The notes: generated by a model from the sequence alone, not told the origin. DNA of 64,000 nt from Zopfochytrium polystomum (GCA_025765615.1 JAIVFJ010000082.1:124001-188000); one strand, 5' to 3'. Numbered from the stretch's first letter, positions 35,601 through 47,147 are shown. Translations and numbers: made by a program.

Positions 35601-36237
35601 TGCTTGGCTGAAATGGAAGACGGTTCCTGTGGGCACTGGCCCAATGCTTGCAGCTGCCGGAGCCCTTGGCGCGGCGAATCGAAATAGGGCAGGGCCAACA
35701 GGAGCTTCTGCCGTGCCGGCAAGCCCTTCCAATGGCCCGCCAGTTCCCCAAATGTCATCTGGTTCGCTAACCCACCGGCGTTATTCGCAATCGACGATCG
35801 CCTCTGGAATTTCACCCGTAGCACCTGGATTAAATGGGTTTGGAGCGTTCCCAATCCAGCAGGGGCCAACGACTTTGCCTCCGCCATCTCCGCGGATGCT
35901 ACAAGGACAACAACAGCTGCACCAGCCGCTTCAGTCGCCTGGACTCCTGAACTCGCACCCAGCAGCCTCTATCGCGATGTTGAGCTCCTCGGCTCCAACC
36001 AGTAGACCTGGCGGCTTTAGCGGAGGCATCCCTGGTTCTTCCGGACATGGAGGAAGTATGGGTGTGCACGACTTCGGCATGTCTCTTCCCTTCGCCTCCA
36101 ACGGAAGTAGTACGATGGGCGGGTTGTTTCCAGGAAACGCTTCCAGTTACGCCACGTCCCAGCCGCAGGGATCTGGGTTCGTCGATACAGCCTGGCGCCC
36201 CGGACAAGCGCCTTCCTCCCCTGGTTTCCGCAAGTGA
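32628..36237 (+). CDS. CCR4-type deadenylase (endonuclease/exonuclease/phosphatase fold)
   Basis: Proposed exons are 32628-32743, 32834-34035, 34088-34308 and 34360-36237 (1138 residues); the first exon and start are the least certain. The catalytic domain shows FMVMSYNVMAPPHCSE, LDEIAFYAPDFVCLQE (the catalytic Glu is the first codon of the last exon), VNTHLHWDP, ADLNSRPGEAV, HEGAFDHILYT and HVPSDHLPLIA, the metal and active-site blocks of CCR4/Angel/Nocturnin poly(A) nucleases. Family role: 3'-5' removal of mRNA poly(A) tails, in yeast Ccr4 within CCR4-NOT. Instead of the leucine-rich repeats of yeast Ccr4 there is a ~430-residue Ser/Pro-rich leader. Ser/Pro/Ala-rich inserts also split the catalytic domain after the DLNS block and before the SDH block, and the C-terminus is a further low-complexity tail. 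A CCR4 orthologue is likely but an Angel-like paralogue is not excluded. Confidence 0.85.
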
Positions 36238-37033
36238 TCTTCGAGCCTCGTCGAAACGAAATGGGATTCTTTACACTTCGCATTGTGTCATTTTGGTGCG
36301 TGATGAAAGTTTTGATTTCTTACCTTGGGTTGTCTTTGGATGAGTGGTTTCGAATCACTATCTCTCTCCCAGCTTAGTCCCCCGCCAATTAATGAATGGC
36401 GCGGGTTTCGTTTTCGCATCAATCCGATGATTTGTTCCCTTTCCAAATTCAGCTTTCTAATTTTGAGGTTCTTTCTTTGCGAACCTGTTGATTCTTTGAC
36501 CCAGATGTCGGTCTTTTTGATTTCTCTTTCTTGCCGTGTCTCAATTTCCGTTCTCTCACCTCTCGAGCTCTCCACTCGTTATTTAGTTTCTTTCTGGCAC
36601 GCGTTTTGGTTTCGCAGCCATTCTGTGTCTTGGTTTCCTCTCCCTTTTGTCACTCGCTGTTTCCTTTCCCCCCCGACTTTATTTGTCAGCTCGATTCTTC
36701 ACGTGTTGTTGAGTTGGTTTCTTCAATAAACCTCTTGACACAAAATGGTTTTAGAATGACATATTCTTGAAGGTGGTTGGGAGGTGGTCAAGGTCGACAA
36801 CTTAACATCGCCACGAATCCCACGATGGTTTCGGAGTGAGTGAGCGCGATATTTCGGTAAAAATCTTTTCTGAGGTAGAGAAACGCTTGTACCCTCCGCC
36901 TTAGAAAATACACATTGATAACCACATGGGTCTTTCGAACGGTACTTTATTGCAGAAATTCGACTCACGCCACCACAGCGAGCGACGATGATGCTCTTTG
37001 AGCGCTAAAGTTAGTGCTCCCTTTGTCGCTATA
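36238..37033. other. Intergenic, no gene seen
   Basis: About 800 bp between two converging genes. A T- and C-rich stretch (36350-36730) is probably the 3' UTR of the deadenylase gene. No coding signal is visible. Confidence 0.5.
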
Positions 37034-38304
37034 TTAGCCTTGTTTTCTCGCTTTCCAACGCGGAGTTACAATGTACCACCTCGAACGCCTACAAGTGGAG
37101 GGCGCTCGGATTAATGCGAGAAAATATTGCTGCACTTCGCCACAACTTACCGCACGGTCTTCCAGCCCTTCGTCAACCAACCCCATGGGGATCGTGGTGC
37201 TTTGTTTCCCTTGCTTTTATAACCGCCACCAGTCGGGTGATCCACAGGATTCATGGCAATACCACGAACGGACGGTCTGACACCCTTTCGCCGATTTACG
37301 CCAGCCTTGCCCATAACAGAATTTTGATGGTCTTCGTTTCCGACAACGCCAATCGTTGCGACGCAGTCGGCGGGCACGAGGCGCACTTCCTTGCTGCTCA
37401 GGCGGATCTGCGCCAGCTCCACGCCTTTCGTGCCAGATGCGTTGAATACGCCGGTAGAAATGAGCTGCCCGCACGACCCCGCCGAACGGCACAGCTGAGC
37501 CGGTCCGTCCGGCCGAAGGCCAATGCAGTGGATCAAAGTACCAACAGGTATGTCACGCAGGCGAAGCGCGTTCCCCCGCTGGATCAGTTGGTTCTTTGGG
37601 ATGGGTTCGCCGTCGTCGCCGAACTCGGGAATGCCAGACCGATAAGACGATACAACGTCCCCGGGCTGCAGCCCGGACGGACGAACAATGTAGGAAAACT
37701 CGTTGGTCGACAGGTTGCGTAGGAGCGCAAGCTCTGCCGTCCTATTCGGGTCGTACTCGAGCCGTACGACTTCATGCGGGCCGGGGGTTTCGCGATGAAA
37801 GTCGACGAAACGAAGCCGCTTCTTGTGGCCGCCGCCCTGGTGCCGCACCGTGATCTTCCCGGTACGGTTGCGTCCACCTTTCGACCGCTTTCCGATTGAA
37901 AGTCGCCTGATGCAGCTGCCTTTGTGGAGGTGGAACCGTACGGGATGCCGCCGATGCTTCACACCGGGCGACACGTTTTTGTAGATCTTCATGTTGCCAA
38001 CCACTTTCCAGAATCGGTTTTCCAGCACATTGCGTCGGATCGGTGGAAGAGGCTCTCCCCGCGCCTTCAGTCGCTCGATGTGTCGAAAGTAGCGCCGCTG
38101 TGACTTGGAGGTACCTTTCCGAATGGTTTTTGTGCGAATTTGGCTGTGGTTGGGGTTGAAGCATCCACTGGCTGTCGGACTTGTGGCAGAGTGCGCCGCA
38201 GTTGGAAAAGAAAAGAGCGACGGCGGCGCCAGCCCGAGCGCAGATAGTCTCCGCTTCGGATCCGTCGACGGTATTATGCCTCGGTGGCTGGCGAAAAAGG
38301 ACAT
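37034..38304 (-). CDS. RML2: Mitochondrial large-subunit ribosomal protein uL2m
   Basis: Exons 38304-37151 and 37088-37034 (402 residues). The long exon encodes a mitochondrial-type N-terminus (Ser/Thr/Arg rich, few acidic residues), then the L2 domains: GKITVRHQGGGHKKRLRFVDF, SYIVRPSGLQPGDVV, the KOW-like barrel, and the C-terminal GKAGVNRRKGVRPSVRGIAM, MNPVDHPTGGG and SPWGWLTKG blocks that contact the peptidyl-transferase centre in bacterial L2. A TAA just after KTVR is inside an intron: GTAAGT at 37150 and TTGTAG ending 37089 join to a 55-nt exon encoding RSRWYIVTPRWKARKQG, which restores the basic tail typical of fungal Rml2. It acts in mitochondrial translation. Confidence 0.93.
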
Positions 38305-38713
38305 GGCTGAGTTTGCGGGGAACAGGCAGTGAAGAAAAAGACGGTCAGCAGAACTCGAAGGGCCCCGCTAACAAACCTCTGCTGGAACGATTAAGGGAAA
38401 GTCCCGCCGCCTGAGCAGACAGGTGCGCTCGCGCAACCGTGGAGGCGGCGGCAGCGGCGGCGGCGACTACGCGCACAGCGACGATCGGCGGGGCGGGCGG
38501 CATCTCGTTGTCGCTTCCTTCGGCAGCGCGAGCGAACGGGGTCGGTCCTTCGTGCTGGACGACGATGGCGTTCCTTGTCAAGGGAAATTTGAAGAAGCAC
38601 TGCAGAAAAGCAGAAGGATCCGGCGCCCAGGACTCCCCACATTCGCGAGGTACCCGGCATATCCGCTACGCCCCTCAGTCGAGCTTGTCCTCCTTCTTCC
38701 CATTCGCCGCCAA

Positions 38714-39907
38714 ATGGATCAGCAGCATCAGCTTCCCAGTACCGATGGCGACAGCCCAAGCGAACACAATGGAGGTGAAGGCGACGTGCGTTCCCGCAGT
38801 CGCAGGTCCATTTCGCCGAGAAAACAGTCGAATGGCGCGAGCGGAGTTGGTGATAGTGGTTCGAAAGAGTTCTCTGATGCTGGTCAGGAGGCAGACGTTT
38901 CGTAGGTGTCGCGGCGTCAGTGCCGCGTCTGTGCGTTGCCATATTTTCTTTCGTTATTGACACCTGCCGCTTTTGCCCTCTCTCTAGCTTGAAGAGAAGG
39001 CGAGACAGTGGTGACGACGAGGCTGGCGGGGACGGCAGTCGGTCTTTGGACGATAAGGAGAGTCACCGACGCGATAGGCGCGAAAGTAGCAGTAGTCAGA
39101 ATGCCCTCGGCCAACGCGGCGTGGCACAGACCGCGGAAGATTCAAAGAGCACAAGCAAACCCTCAGACGCTGAAGCAAGATCGGGCTCGGAGGCGAAGCG
39201 GCCACGGTTTGACCATGAGCTGAAGCGGAGCGGGCAAAGAATGTTTGGATTTGCCCTCGGCACTTTGAAGAAGGCTGCAGCAGCAGAGAAAACCGAGGCG
39301 GTGAGTCAATCCCGTCCTACAGAAAGAAACGCTTCCACTGTTGTAAAGCTTACTCTGCTTTGCTTGTCCCTTTGAAACCTTTTGAAAACCACAGCAATTA
39401 AAGAGGGAAGAGCTTGAAAAGAGGCTGCAAGAAAAGCTTCAGCAGCAAAAGCAGGAAGTAGCTGAAAAAGTTCGTCAGGATATGGAGGTGCGGAGAGCGA
39501 AGATTCAAGCACTTCGACAGGAAGAGGATGAGCGTCGGGCAGCTTTGATTGTGAGTATTTCCATCCCATATTGCCTGGTGAAAGGCTTGTTGCGAGACGG
39601 AATTGACTAAGGCCCGCCTCTTCTGCAGAAAGTTGTTCTGAAGAATCAAACCGAGAATCTATCGCACTTCATCAGTACAAAAACCGAACCACCCGTTTTC
39701 TTTGTGCCCGCAAAAACCAACTATCGAATTGATGCAAAAATCAAAGAATCTCGTGCCGCAGCGGAGGAGTTGCGAAAAAGGGAATCTCCTGAGGCCGAAA
39801 CAACGAAAGAGGAACTGAAAAGTTTGCCGCCCCCGGAGAGTAAGGATCCAGGATATGATGGCATGCATTTGGACGATGAGACAGAAGCAGTTGATGCGAT
39901 TGAATAA
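38714..39907 (+). CDS. Pinin/SDK/MemA-domain nuclear protein
   Basis: Four exons: 38714-38901, 38988-39300, 39395-39550 and 39629-39907 (311 residues); all joints are GT-AG and keep frame. The N-terminus is Ser/Arg/Asp rich with RS-like stretches. The conserved domain starts RMFGFALGTLKKA (end of exon 2) and continues REELEKRLQEKLQQQKQEVAEKV into a long charged coiled coil, then FISTKTEPPVFFVPAK, the pinin/MemA pattern. The C-terminus is acidic. In animals pinin is an exon-junction-complex and splicing cofactor; a nuclear RNA-processing role is inferred here. The start ATG was chosen because it precedes the first continuous exon; an upstream exon is possible. Confidence 0.88.
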
Positions 39908-40483
39908 AAGCAGATGCTTCAGATTCGAATGCTTTTACGTTTCCACTTGCTTTCTCCTCTGACAGTATGAGCATTTTCATGGTAAGCCTGGTTGTACTTG
40001 ATTCTAGAGGTTATAAGGCAACAGAATAACATGCAATGAGGATCTTATTTCACAACAAGAATCTGTCGACAACACAGATTACAAAGTGGCCCGACTACAA
40101 AACATTTCATTAAACCATCTCTTGCAAAGTAAATTGAGGGACATTTACCCCTAAGGCCGGAATATGAGCGCGATCGTGTTCCTTATTGGTCCGTTGCTTC
40201 TCCAGCTAGGACGCAAGCGCTGGAATATCACATTGAGCATCCTTTTTGGAAGCTGGACTGGTCCGTGGGGTGTGGTGAGGTCAGGATGGGCGCCTCAGTG
40301 CGCCACCGGGTCGGAGGGTGACCTGCTGATGAACCAATGACCACCTTCTACCGATGTCGGAGTTGCAAACATTCTTGGAGAGTAACCTTTGTTGCATGCA
40401 GGGACGACGGCGTTCTGTGTTCCGCGAATGTGGTGGGTTGTGCGAGACAACAGGCTTCGTCCGATCGAATCCCAAACCTTTCC
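39908..40483. other. Intergenic, no gene seen
   Basis: About 580 bp with no convincing coding signal. It contains the 3' UTR of the pinin-like gene and the upstream region of the riboflavin synthase gene. Confidence 0.5.
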
Positions 40484-40486
40484 CTC

Positions 40487-40558
<72 letters not shown>

Positions 40559-40600
40559 GTCTCTCTCTCTGTCTCTGTCTCTCTCTCTCTCTCTCTCTCC
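40484..40600. repeat. (CT)n microsatellite upstream of riboflavin synthase
   Basis: About 117 bp of nearly pure CT with a few GT or TCGC interruptions, ending about 120 bp before the start codon. Confidence 0.95.
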
Positions 40601-40721
40601 GCCTCCCGATCCATTTCCTGCGACCGATTTGAAATCGCGACTCGCCGCTTTCCGAATAAAAACTCGCCTCAACGCACCTGTCCATCCGACCCGTCCATCC
40701 GGCCATCCATTGGTATCCATC

Positions 40722-41613
40722 ATGGTCTTCACCGGCATCGTCGAGGCGATGGGCACCATCAGCGCCATTGTCGAGGTGGATAACACTTGGTCGGGAGGGG
40801 CCGGCTTCTCGGTCACCATCGGCGACGCGTCCTCAGTGCTCTCCGACGTGCACATTGGCGACTCGATCATGGTCAGCGGTAAGTACGGGGTTCGGCGAGA
40901 GTAGCGCACGAGAAAGGATCTTCTGCATCTCTAATGCATTGACACAACAGGCGTGTGCCTAACAGTCACGGAGTTCGACGAAGCCAAGACCTGGTTCAAA
41001 GTCGGCATCGCCCCGGAGTCGATCAGGAAAACCAACATCTGTATGTCAAAGACAAAAGCCTCCGTCCCAAACCCGAGCCACAACTAATACTTTTCTTAAA
41101 GTGGACTGGAAGGTGGGCGATAAGGTTAACTTGGAAAGAGCAATGAACGCTGCCACTCGGTTTGGGGGTCACATGATTCAAGGACACGTCGATTACACCG
41201 TTACCATGGTTTCCAAGACCCCGGACCCCCCAAATTCCCTTATTCTCACCATGAACGTGCCTGTGGTTGACAAATCGATCTCTGACACGGATCTCCTGCA
41301 ATTCATCGTTCCGAAGGGATATATCGGTTTGAACGGAACTTCTTTGACTGTCATCGATGTGGATCGTGTAAGCCGCAACTTCACTGTAATGCTGATTGCA
41401 CACACCCAAGAGCATGTAAATCTACCAATGGTGCCCATTGGTGGAAGGATCAATCTAGAGGTTGACGAAGTCGGAAAATACGTTGACAGGGTGGTTCGTT
41501 CTTTCTTAACCGCGGGGTCGGAGGGGAATTCCGAAGGCGGCGGTTGGCTGGAGGAACTTGTGCGAAAGGCCGTGGACAGACGGGTGGACGAAATAATAGC
41601 CTTGAAAAAGTAA
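40722..41613 (+). CDS. RIB5: Riboflavin synthase, alpha chain
   Basis: Exons 40722-40878, 40951-41040 and 41102-41613 (252 residues). Converts two molecules of 6,7-dimethyl-8-ribityllumazine to riboflavin and the pyrimidinedione, the last step of vitamin B2 synthesis. The start MVFTGIVEAMG is the invariant N-terminus. The first lumazine-binding repeat ends near TRFGGHMIQGHVD; the second contains KGYIGLNGTSLTV and the matching HTQEHVNL. Introns are GTAAGT...CAG and GTATGT...AAAG. The C-terminus (YVDRVVRS, then a charged helix) is slightly longer than the 238-residue yeast protein. Confidence 0.95.
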
Positions 41614-42250
41614 ATAATACTGAAACGTGACGGTGTATAATGCACGAACGGCGGTTGTGCAGCCATTGGCAAAACGTGTAGATTTCCCGGAGGACGTCAA
41701 TGGGAGAGTATACAGGTTCCAAAGACCTGGAACAAAAGGTTAAACATCTCCATTTGAAAGCGTTTCATCAGCCAAACGGGATGAGTGGTCGAGCCTCTGA
41801 GCTGGATTATGTAATATCATACGAGGAGAGTTGCAGGGTGAAGGTGTTTTAATTCACGCGACCAAGCTATAATGAAACCGTTATCGCCTCTCCATAAATC
41901 GAAACGTGACAATTTAAAGCGCTTGTTCGGCGAGGCTGTGCGGATGCTCTGTGCCATTGGAATAACACTCAAAAGCGAAGGGCTTCAGCTGTGGCGCTAC
42001 ACCTTCAAACATAAAGCGATTATGTCCATAGCTGTTGCCAGCTTGGAGAAGCTGGCTGGAAAAAGAAAAAAAGGCAACGATCATGTCTAGAGATTAGACT
42101 TTGAGGATCTTGTCCGCCGCGCCCGCGACCGATATCGCGCCATGGCAGCGTGCGGTTGGTTGAACATCGAGCCACAACTCGCTTGTGGTACATATCCAAC
42201 GACTTCCCCCCGGCCCACAACCAAAAAATGCATTCATAACGACTGATTTA
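41614..42250. other. Intergenic between RIB5 and MMM1
   Basis: A 72-codon open frame (41872-42090, plus) begins just after a TATAATG motif and is Lys/Leu rich, but it has no recognisable domain. The remainder shows nothing clear. The converging genes end at 41613 and 42251. Confidence 0.4.
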
Positions 42251-43436
42251 TTAGGGTGGGGTTGGAGGAGGGAGGGGGAAATCAGGAAATCGCAGCTTCT
42301 TAAGGCTTGGCCACACAATTTCGTCGACGAAAACAGAGCGCAGCTTTGCGGTAATGAGTGAAGCCAATTTTGGCAGGTCCTTCACCTTGGTTCGATGGCC
42401 AAGGAGGGACCGGACCTCAAACTCCAGAGAGAAGTCCTCAAGGATCGAAATCGCCATGTAAGTTTCGGAGCTATCCGGATGTGCGACTAACTCCAGCGCG
42501 AGCTGGAAAGAGTGGAATTGGGAGAATTTGTCATAAGCTATGGGAGATGGGCACTCACCGTCCCCGAAAACTTGATCACAGATAGGACGAGGGAAACCGG
42601 GAGGGCGGCAATGCACGGCTTCGGCCAATTTAAGAGAACTTGAGTGTCAACGCCGATTGTGATTTGGTCATTGAATTGAAATCGAACTTCAGCACGCTGT
42701 GGTACGTTCAAATTAGCATGAGCCTAAAGACGATGGCGTACCGACCAAATTAGAGCTCAGCTCTGCAAACTGCATTCTCGCAGCCTCAAACTTCGGATAT
42801 TCATCCCCCAGCGAGAAGTCCGTAATAGTAATCGGTGCCTGCAATCCACCAATACCCGATTGATAAGTGAAAGCGAACTGAAAAAAATAACACCGCACCA
42901 GGAACCCCGGTCGAGATTTGCTATTCATCACGTTGTCCAATCTAGCAACAACACTCGCCGTAAACACAGGATCAGAACGATATCGGGCGATGAACTGCCC
43001 AAGAAGGACATTGATCCAGTCGCACGATTCGAAAGCGTGCGATCCCGGCTCATAGCCGAGTTTCGTAAGAACGTGCGAGTCGAACGCGTGCTGCCGTAAC
43101 GGTGGACGACTCTGATTGTAATTGTGGTTACGCCGGTTACTGGAACTGACGCACTAGTCCTTCCGCTTCCCTCTCGTCTTTCAGCATCCCACGAAATCGT
43201 AACGCTGCCGCCCACGTCATCGATCCATTCCAACGCACCACTTTCGGCTGCCACAGAGTGCGCTTCCGCTTCGTCATCTCGATCTTGGTCTCTTCGCCGT
43301 TTCGCAGCAAAAAGACCTGGACGAGGAAGAAAAGAAGCAGGCAAAGGATGACCTGCCCCGCAATGAACCCTTTGATGAACTCTTTACTGGCGAGATTCAC
43401 TGCAGCCTCCAGCGCCTGCGAGTTGCTTGAACTCAT
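42251..43436 (-). CDS. MMM1: Mmm1, ERMES complex subunit with SMP lipid-transfer domain
   Basis: Minus strand, five exons, about 314 residues: 43436 to about 43216, about 43139-42899, 42838-42746, 42696-42559 and about 42502-42251. A short lumenal N-terminus is followed by one membrane helix (GQVILCLLLFFLVQVFLL) and then the cytosolic SMP domain: CDWINVLLGQFIARYR, APITITDFSLGDEYP, VLLNWPKPCIAALPVSLV, FSLEFEVRSLLGHRTKVKDL and FVDEIVWPSLKKLRFP. Mmm1 sits in the ER membrane and tethers ER to mitochondria with Mdm10/12/34 for phospholipid transfer. The joint between exons 1 and 2 is uncertain, and the donor after LSSNL reads GTCGGT, which is unusual; other joints fit well. Confidence 0.9.
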
Positions 43437-43525
43437 GGCGGCGGCGAGGCGATCACTCGGGCCAGCCGCTTCGGCTACTTTTTTTTTAAATTTTATCTGT
43501 TTGTTTGTTCATGCATTAGGACACG
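43437..43525. promoter_or_regulatory. Divergent promoter between MMM1 and DCTN4
   Basis: Only 89 bp separate the two start codons, with a T-run (43481-43492) and a TTTGTTTGTTTG stretch. Both genes must share this interval. Confidence 0.6.
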
Positions 43526-45466
43526 ATGAAAGTTCAGGAGGTCCTTGCCAAGGCTCTCTCACCGCAATCGTCGCGAGCCAGCCTCGCTCTGCAACCGGCA
43601 CCATCCCAAGTCGCCATTCCGACGCCCTACGTTTTCTATCAGGTGCGGATGAGCGTTTCTCGGTAACGCGGTGGCCTAATCATCGGGGATCGTAGTGCCA
43701 CTGTCGCAACTCTAGCGGTAGAGGACTAGGGCTCAGTCCAATTGCCGTCAGTGATGGGGCCGATCAGGATCCGCCGACTGAAGCAGACTACTACCTACTG
43801 CATCCCATCCAAAGACTGTATTTCTGTGATCATTGCAATAACCTGAAGTGCATGCATTGTGTGCAAGAAGAGATCGTTTGCTACTACTGCCCGAATTGCC
43901 TCTTCGAGGTTCCCTCCGCGTCGGTGAAAGCCGAAAAGAATAGGTGCGTGACCGCCTCGTACGGCATGCTCTTGTAACCACAGCGCACTTCGAAGATGTG
44001 CCCGCAATTGCTTCGAATGCCCAATCTGTTGCAACACGCTTAGCGTAGTGTCCGTTGTTGACCAAGTTACAACGCCTGCGACATCGGGCGTTCATTACCT
44101 CAGCTGTGGAGTATGCCGATGGAGCTCATTGGAAATTGATCTCAAATTCGACCGACCTACAGGCCTCGCAAGTTAGTATGGACCGGCTTGCTTCACGCGT
44201 TTGTGTTGATGTTCAAACTCTTAGTGCAACTTCAGAAGTCTGAAGACGATCGTGACGACGTGAGAGAGTTTGATAAGCTCAGAGATTATTACGAAAGAAT
44301 GGCACGGGCGCATTATCCAATGTCGTCCGTCGGGTCTTTGCTGCGATCAACTGGATCGATCAATTTACCAAGCTCCCTTCTCAGTGGTCTTTCTTCTCTA
44401 AGCTCAATGAGCTCTCGTTCAGCAAGCTTGCATGGCATTAATTCGAAGTCACAGACTCTTCCCGACTATGAGCCGGAGATTCTCCCGAAGGAATCCACAC
44501 TAGACGATATTGAGCAGTTCAAGTACTTAATGATCGATGATGGTATGACGGTAACCATTGTCGCTCCTTATAATGTTCTGCTTCTTCAGCGACTTCATTG
44601 AAGCAACGCATCAATCAAGTGGATGATCAGCCCAAATTCAGGCAGTTAGGTTCGGTCAACAGCGTGCGTCGGAATCTAATGACGCTTTGAAGTGACCTCC
44701 GCCCGCAGCGAGTTCAGCTTCGGACAAAACGATCGAAACGGTGCCGTCGTTGTGAACACATTCTTGTGAAGCCGGAGCAGAAAGCCCAAATTCCGAAATT
44801 TAAGATACAGCTGTCTGCAATGTATGGATTACATGCACAACGTTTTGGACGGGACGCGACTCATCAATCTTTCTTAATGCAGAAAATGCATTCCAACCAT
44901 CACCATTGCCCAACCACTTCCGGGATCGCTTCTAACGGATCACCCTTTCGAACTGCACCTGCGTTTCTCAAACCCGTTGGATCAAGAGATCAGCATAGAG
45001 ATATCAAGAGCGCAGTATTCGCCAGAAAAGCCGTGTCTGGAAAACGTCGACGCAAGTATTTCGCTGATTGGAGATTTTTAGCTCTCGTTTGCCCAGCTAA
45101 GGCAGAATTGGTGCACAGGTTGTCATCCCCGCATCGTCTTTCACCGTTCCACCATTCAATGAATTTTCCGAGGACGATGTGGTTTCAGAAAAGTCGCTCC
45201 CTCCGGGAATAATCGATCGAAACAAGAATTTCACAGTGGTGTCTCTGAACGTGACGCCAAAAAAGCGGCACTCTGCTTCGTCTCGTGTTGAGGTGCGATA
45301 TCCTCCAATCTTTCCTGCCGATTGCCTCGTCATTCACTGCTTCTCGTTACAGATTCCGCTGTTGGTCTCGTTTCAGCGCAAACTCTCCAGCACGAGCTCG
45401 AATGCTGAAGAAGTCTGTGTTTCATATTGGGTACAGGTAGGACTGGGCGACTTGCGTGATGGATGA
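43526..45466 (+). CDS. Dynactin subunit p62 (DCTN4)
   Basis: Nine exons, 506 residues: 43526-43642, 43696-43943, 43996-44171, 44225-44542, 44590-44644, 44693-44821, 44883-45055, 45102-45292 and 45353-45466; every joint is GT-AG and the phases add up. Zinc-binding cysteine pairs typical of p62 are seen: QCHCRN, YFCDHC, CMHC, CYYCPNC and CARNCFECPICC in the N-terminal third and CRRCEHILVKPE in the middle. The C-terminal half carries the beta-rich segment (FELHLRFSNPLDQ, VSLNVTP, VSYWVQVGLGDL). p62 caps the pointed end of the dynactin Arp1 filament and helps dynein-driven transport. The introns before exons 6 and 8 are the least certain. Confidence 0.9.
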
Positions 45467-45721
45467 TGGTCGTGACCGGGAGGTAGAAAATAATAAATAA
45501 AATATATCTGGAGGCGAACAATCTATGCCTTGATTGCTGATTTATTTTTTTGTTTCTTTTTTATTAATATTTACTTCTTTATTTATTTCATTGCTTCTTT
45601 ATTTATTTCATTGCACAGATTAGATGAAAGTGGGGGGTGGGAGAGACAGAGAGAGAGAGAGCAGTGAGACAAACAGGAAGAAAAACAAACAAAAGAGAAA
45701 ACGTGGCCATCGCCAGCAAAA

Positions 45722-46858
45722 ATGATGATCAGCAACAACACCATGCGCCGTTTCACGATCAGCGTCCCCGCATCGACGGCGAACATCGGCCCTGGCTTCG
45801 ATGTCCTCGGCATCGCCCTCTCGCTCGAGCTCACCGTTACCGCGCTAGTGCGTCCGAGCGCGGACGCGGAATCTTCAGGCATCATCCAAATCACCTACGA
45901 GGGTGACTCTCCCGAAACCGTTCCACTGAATCCGCACGACAACCTCATTTTGAGGACGGCCATGGAGGTGGCAGGGAGTGTTGGCAAAAGCCTACCTTCA
46001 TCGCTGTCTGTGCACATCGTCAACCCCATCCCCCTCGGCCGAGGCCTTGGCTCCTCTGGCTCCGCGGTCGTCGCTGGAATCGCGTTGGCGTCAGCCGTTC
46101 TTGACCTCGGGTTTTCGAAGCAGCGCATCCTGGACTACGCGCTGGCAATGGAGGGACACCCCGACAACATTACGGCTTCCGTGCTTGGGGGCTTTGTCGC
46201 GAGTTACAAGCGCTCCATTCAAGACGCTAATGGCAGTGTTGCGGCAGCTGCCTCTATACCCAGCCCACCCTCCGTCACAGCCCCGAACAGTTTGGCCTTT
46301 TCCATTCCGTACCCGGCACCACCAGAACGCGCTGCCTGTCACATTCAGCTTCGAATGTCGCCACGAATCCGTTTTGTCGTCGCTGTTCCGGAAGTCGAGC
46401 TGAAGACCAAACTTGCGCGCTCCGTCTTGCCACCGTCTTACAGCCGGGAAGATGTTGTATTCAATCTCCAGCGGCTCGCCGTCTTGACTGCGTACCTTGC
46501 CGGATCGGCAAAACCGGTCGACGATTCTGCTGATCCGCTCGACCCTGCCGCCATTTCGGAAGCAATGCAGGATAAAGTGCACCAAAACTATAGGCAGCAT
46601 CTGGTACCCGGCTTGCCCGAGATCCTTGCGTTGAACGCCCGTTGCGGAAAGCCAGATGGCATTCCAGGGCTGCTCGGTCTCTGCATCAGCGGAGCTGGCC
46701 CGACCGTGCTTGCTCTCGCAACGGACCATTTCGATGACATTGGTCAGGCTATTACGGGTATTTATTCGAAGCAAGTTCTTCCAAACGGGACATCGATGAA
46801 GGCGAGATATCAAATCTTGGACCTGAACTTGCAGGGCCTCCGTGTAACGGAACACTAA
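45722..46858 (+). CDS. THR1: Homoserine kinase
   Basis: One exon, 378 residues. Phosphorylates L-homoserine with ATP, a step in threonine synthesis. GHMP kinase features: FTISVPASTANIGPGFDVLG at the N-terminus, the glycine/serine-rich ATP loop PLGRGLGSSGSAVVAG, EGHPDNITASVLGGFV, and the C-terminal LGLCISGAGPTVLAL motif. The start is the ATG at 45722; MRRFTIS at 45743 is an alternative. A GA microsatellite (about 45640-45662) lies 60 bp upstream. The neighbour ADE12 converges from the other strand, leaving 289 bp between stops. Confidence 0.95.
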   Translation: MMISNNTMRRFTISVPASTANIGPGFDVLGIALSLELTVTALVRPSADAESSGIIQITYEGDSPETVPLNPHDNLILRTAMEVAGSVGKSLPSSLSVHIVNPIPLGRGLGSSGSAVVAGIALASAVLDLGFSKQRILDYALAMEGHPDNITASVLGGFVASYKRSIQDANGSVAAAASIPSPPSVTAPNSLAFSIPYPAPPERAACHIQLRMSPRIRFVVAVPEVELKTKLARSVLPPSYSREDVVFNLQRLAVLTAYLAGSAKPVDDSADPLDPAAISEAMQDKVHQNYRQHLVPGLPEILALNARCGKPDGIPGLLGLCISGAGPTVLALATDHFDDIGQAITGIYSKQVLPNGTSMKARYQILDLNLQGLRVTEH

Positions 46859-47147
46859 TAGAATTCTTCGAGTTCAACTTTGCGTTTGGAGTTGTTTTCT
46901 TTGTCCTACTCTTGAGTATGCGCCGAATTTCAGCATGGGCTAACACCACAATGAGTGCGGAAAGCACCCCCACACTGCTTCAACCCTCAGAATTTTGGGA
47001 AAAAACAATTTCTCGTAAGAAGCTTTGGAAGCCGATAACTGATGATTGTTCATGCTGCAATCCACCAATTCAGTTTTATTACAGCCACTGTTCAACGTTC
47101 TCCGATCGCTGCCAGAAAGAATATTTGAGTGGTGGAGAGAGCAAACC

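Noticed and set aside
40281..40909. Long minus-strand open frame across the CT tract
   Set aside because: It consists mainly of Arg/Glu dipeptides from the microsatellite and is antisense to the start of riboflavin synthase.
41872..42090. 72-codon open frame between RIB5 and MMM1
   Set aside because: It lacks any recognisable motif or splice support. Kept only as a remark in the intergenic entry.
46091..46855. 254-codon minus-strand open frame
   Set aside because: It is antisense to homoserine kinase, which has full family conservation on the plus strand.
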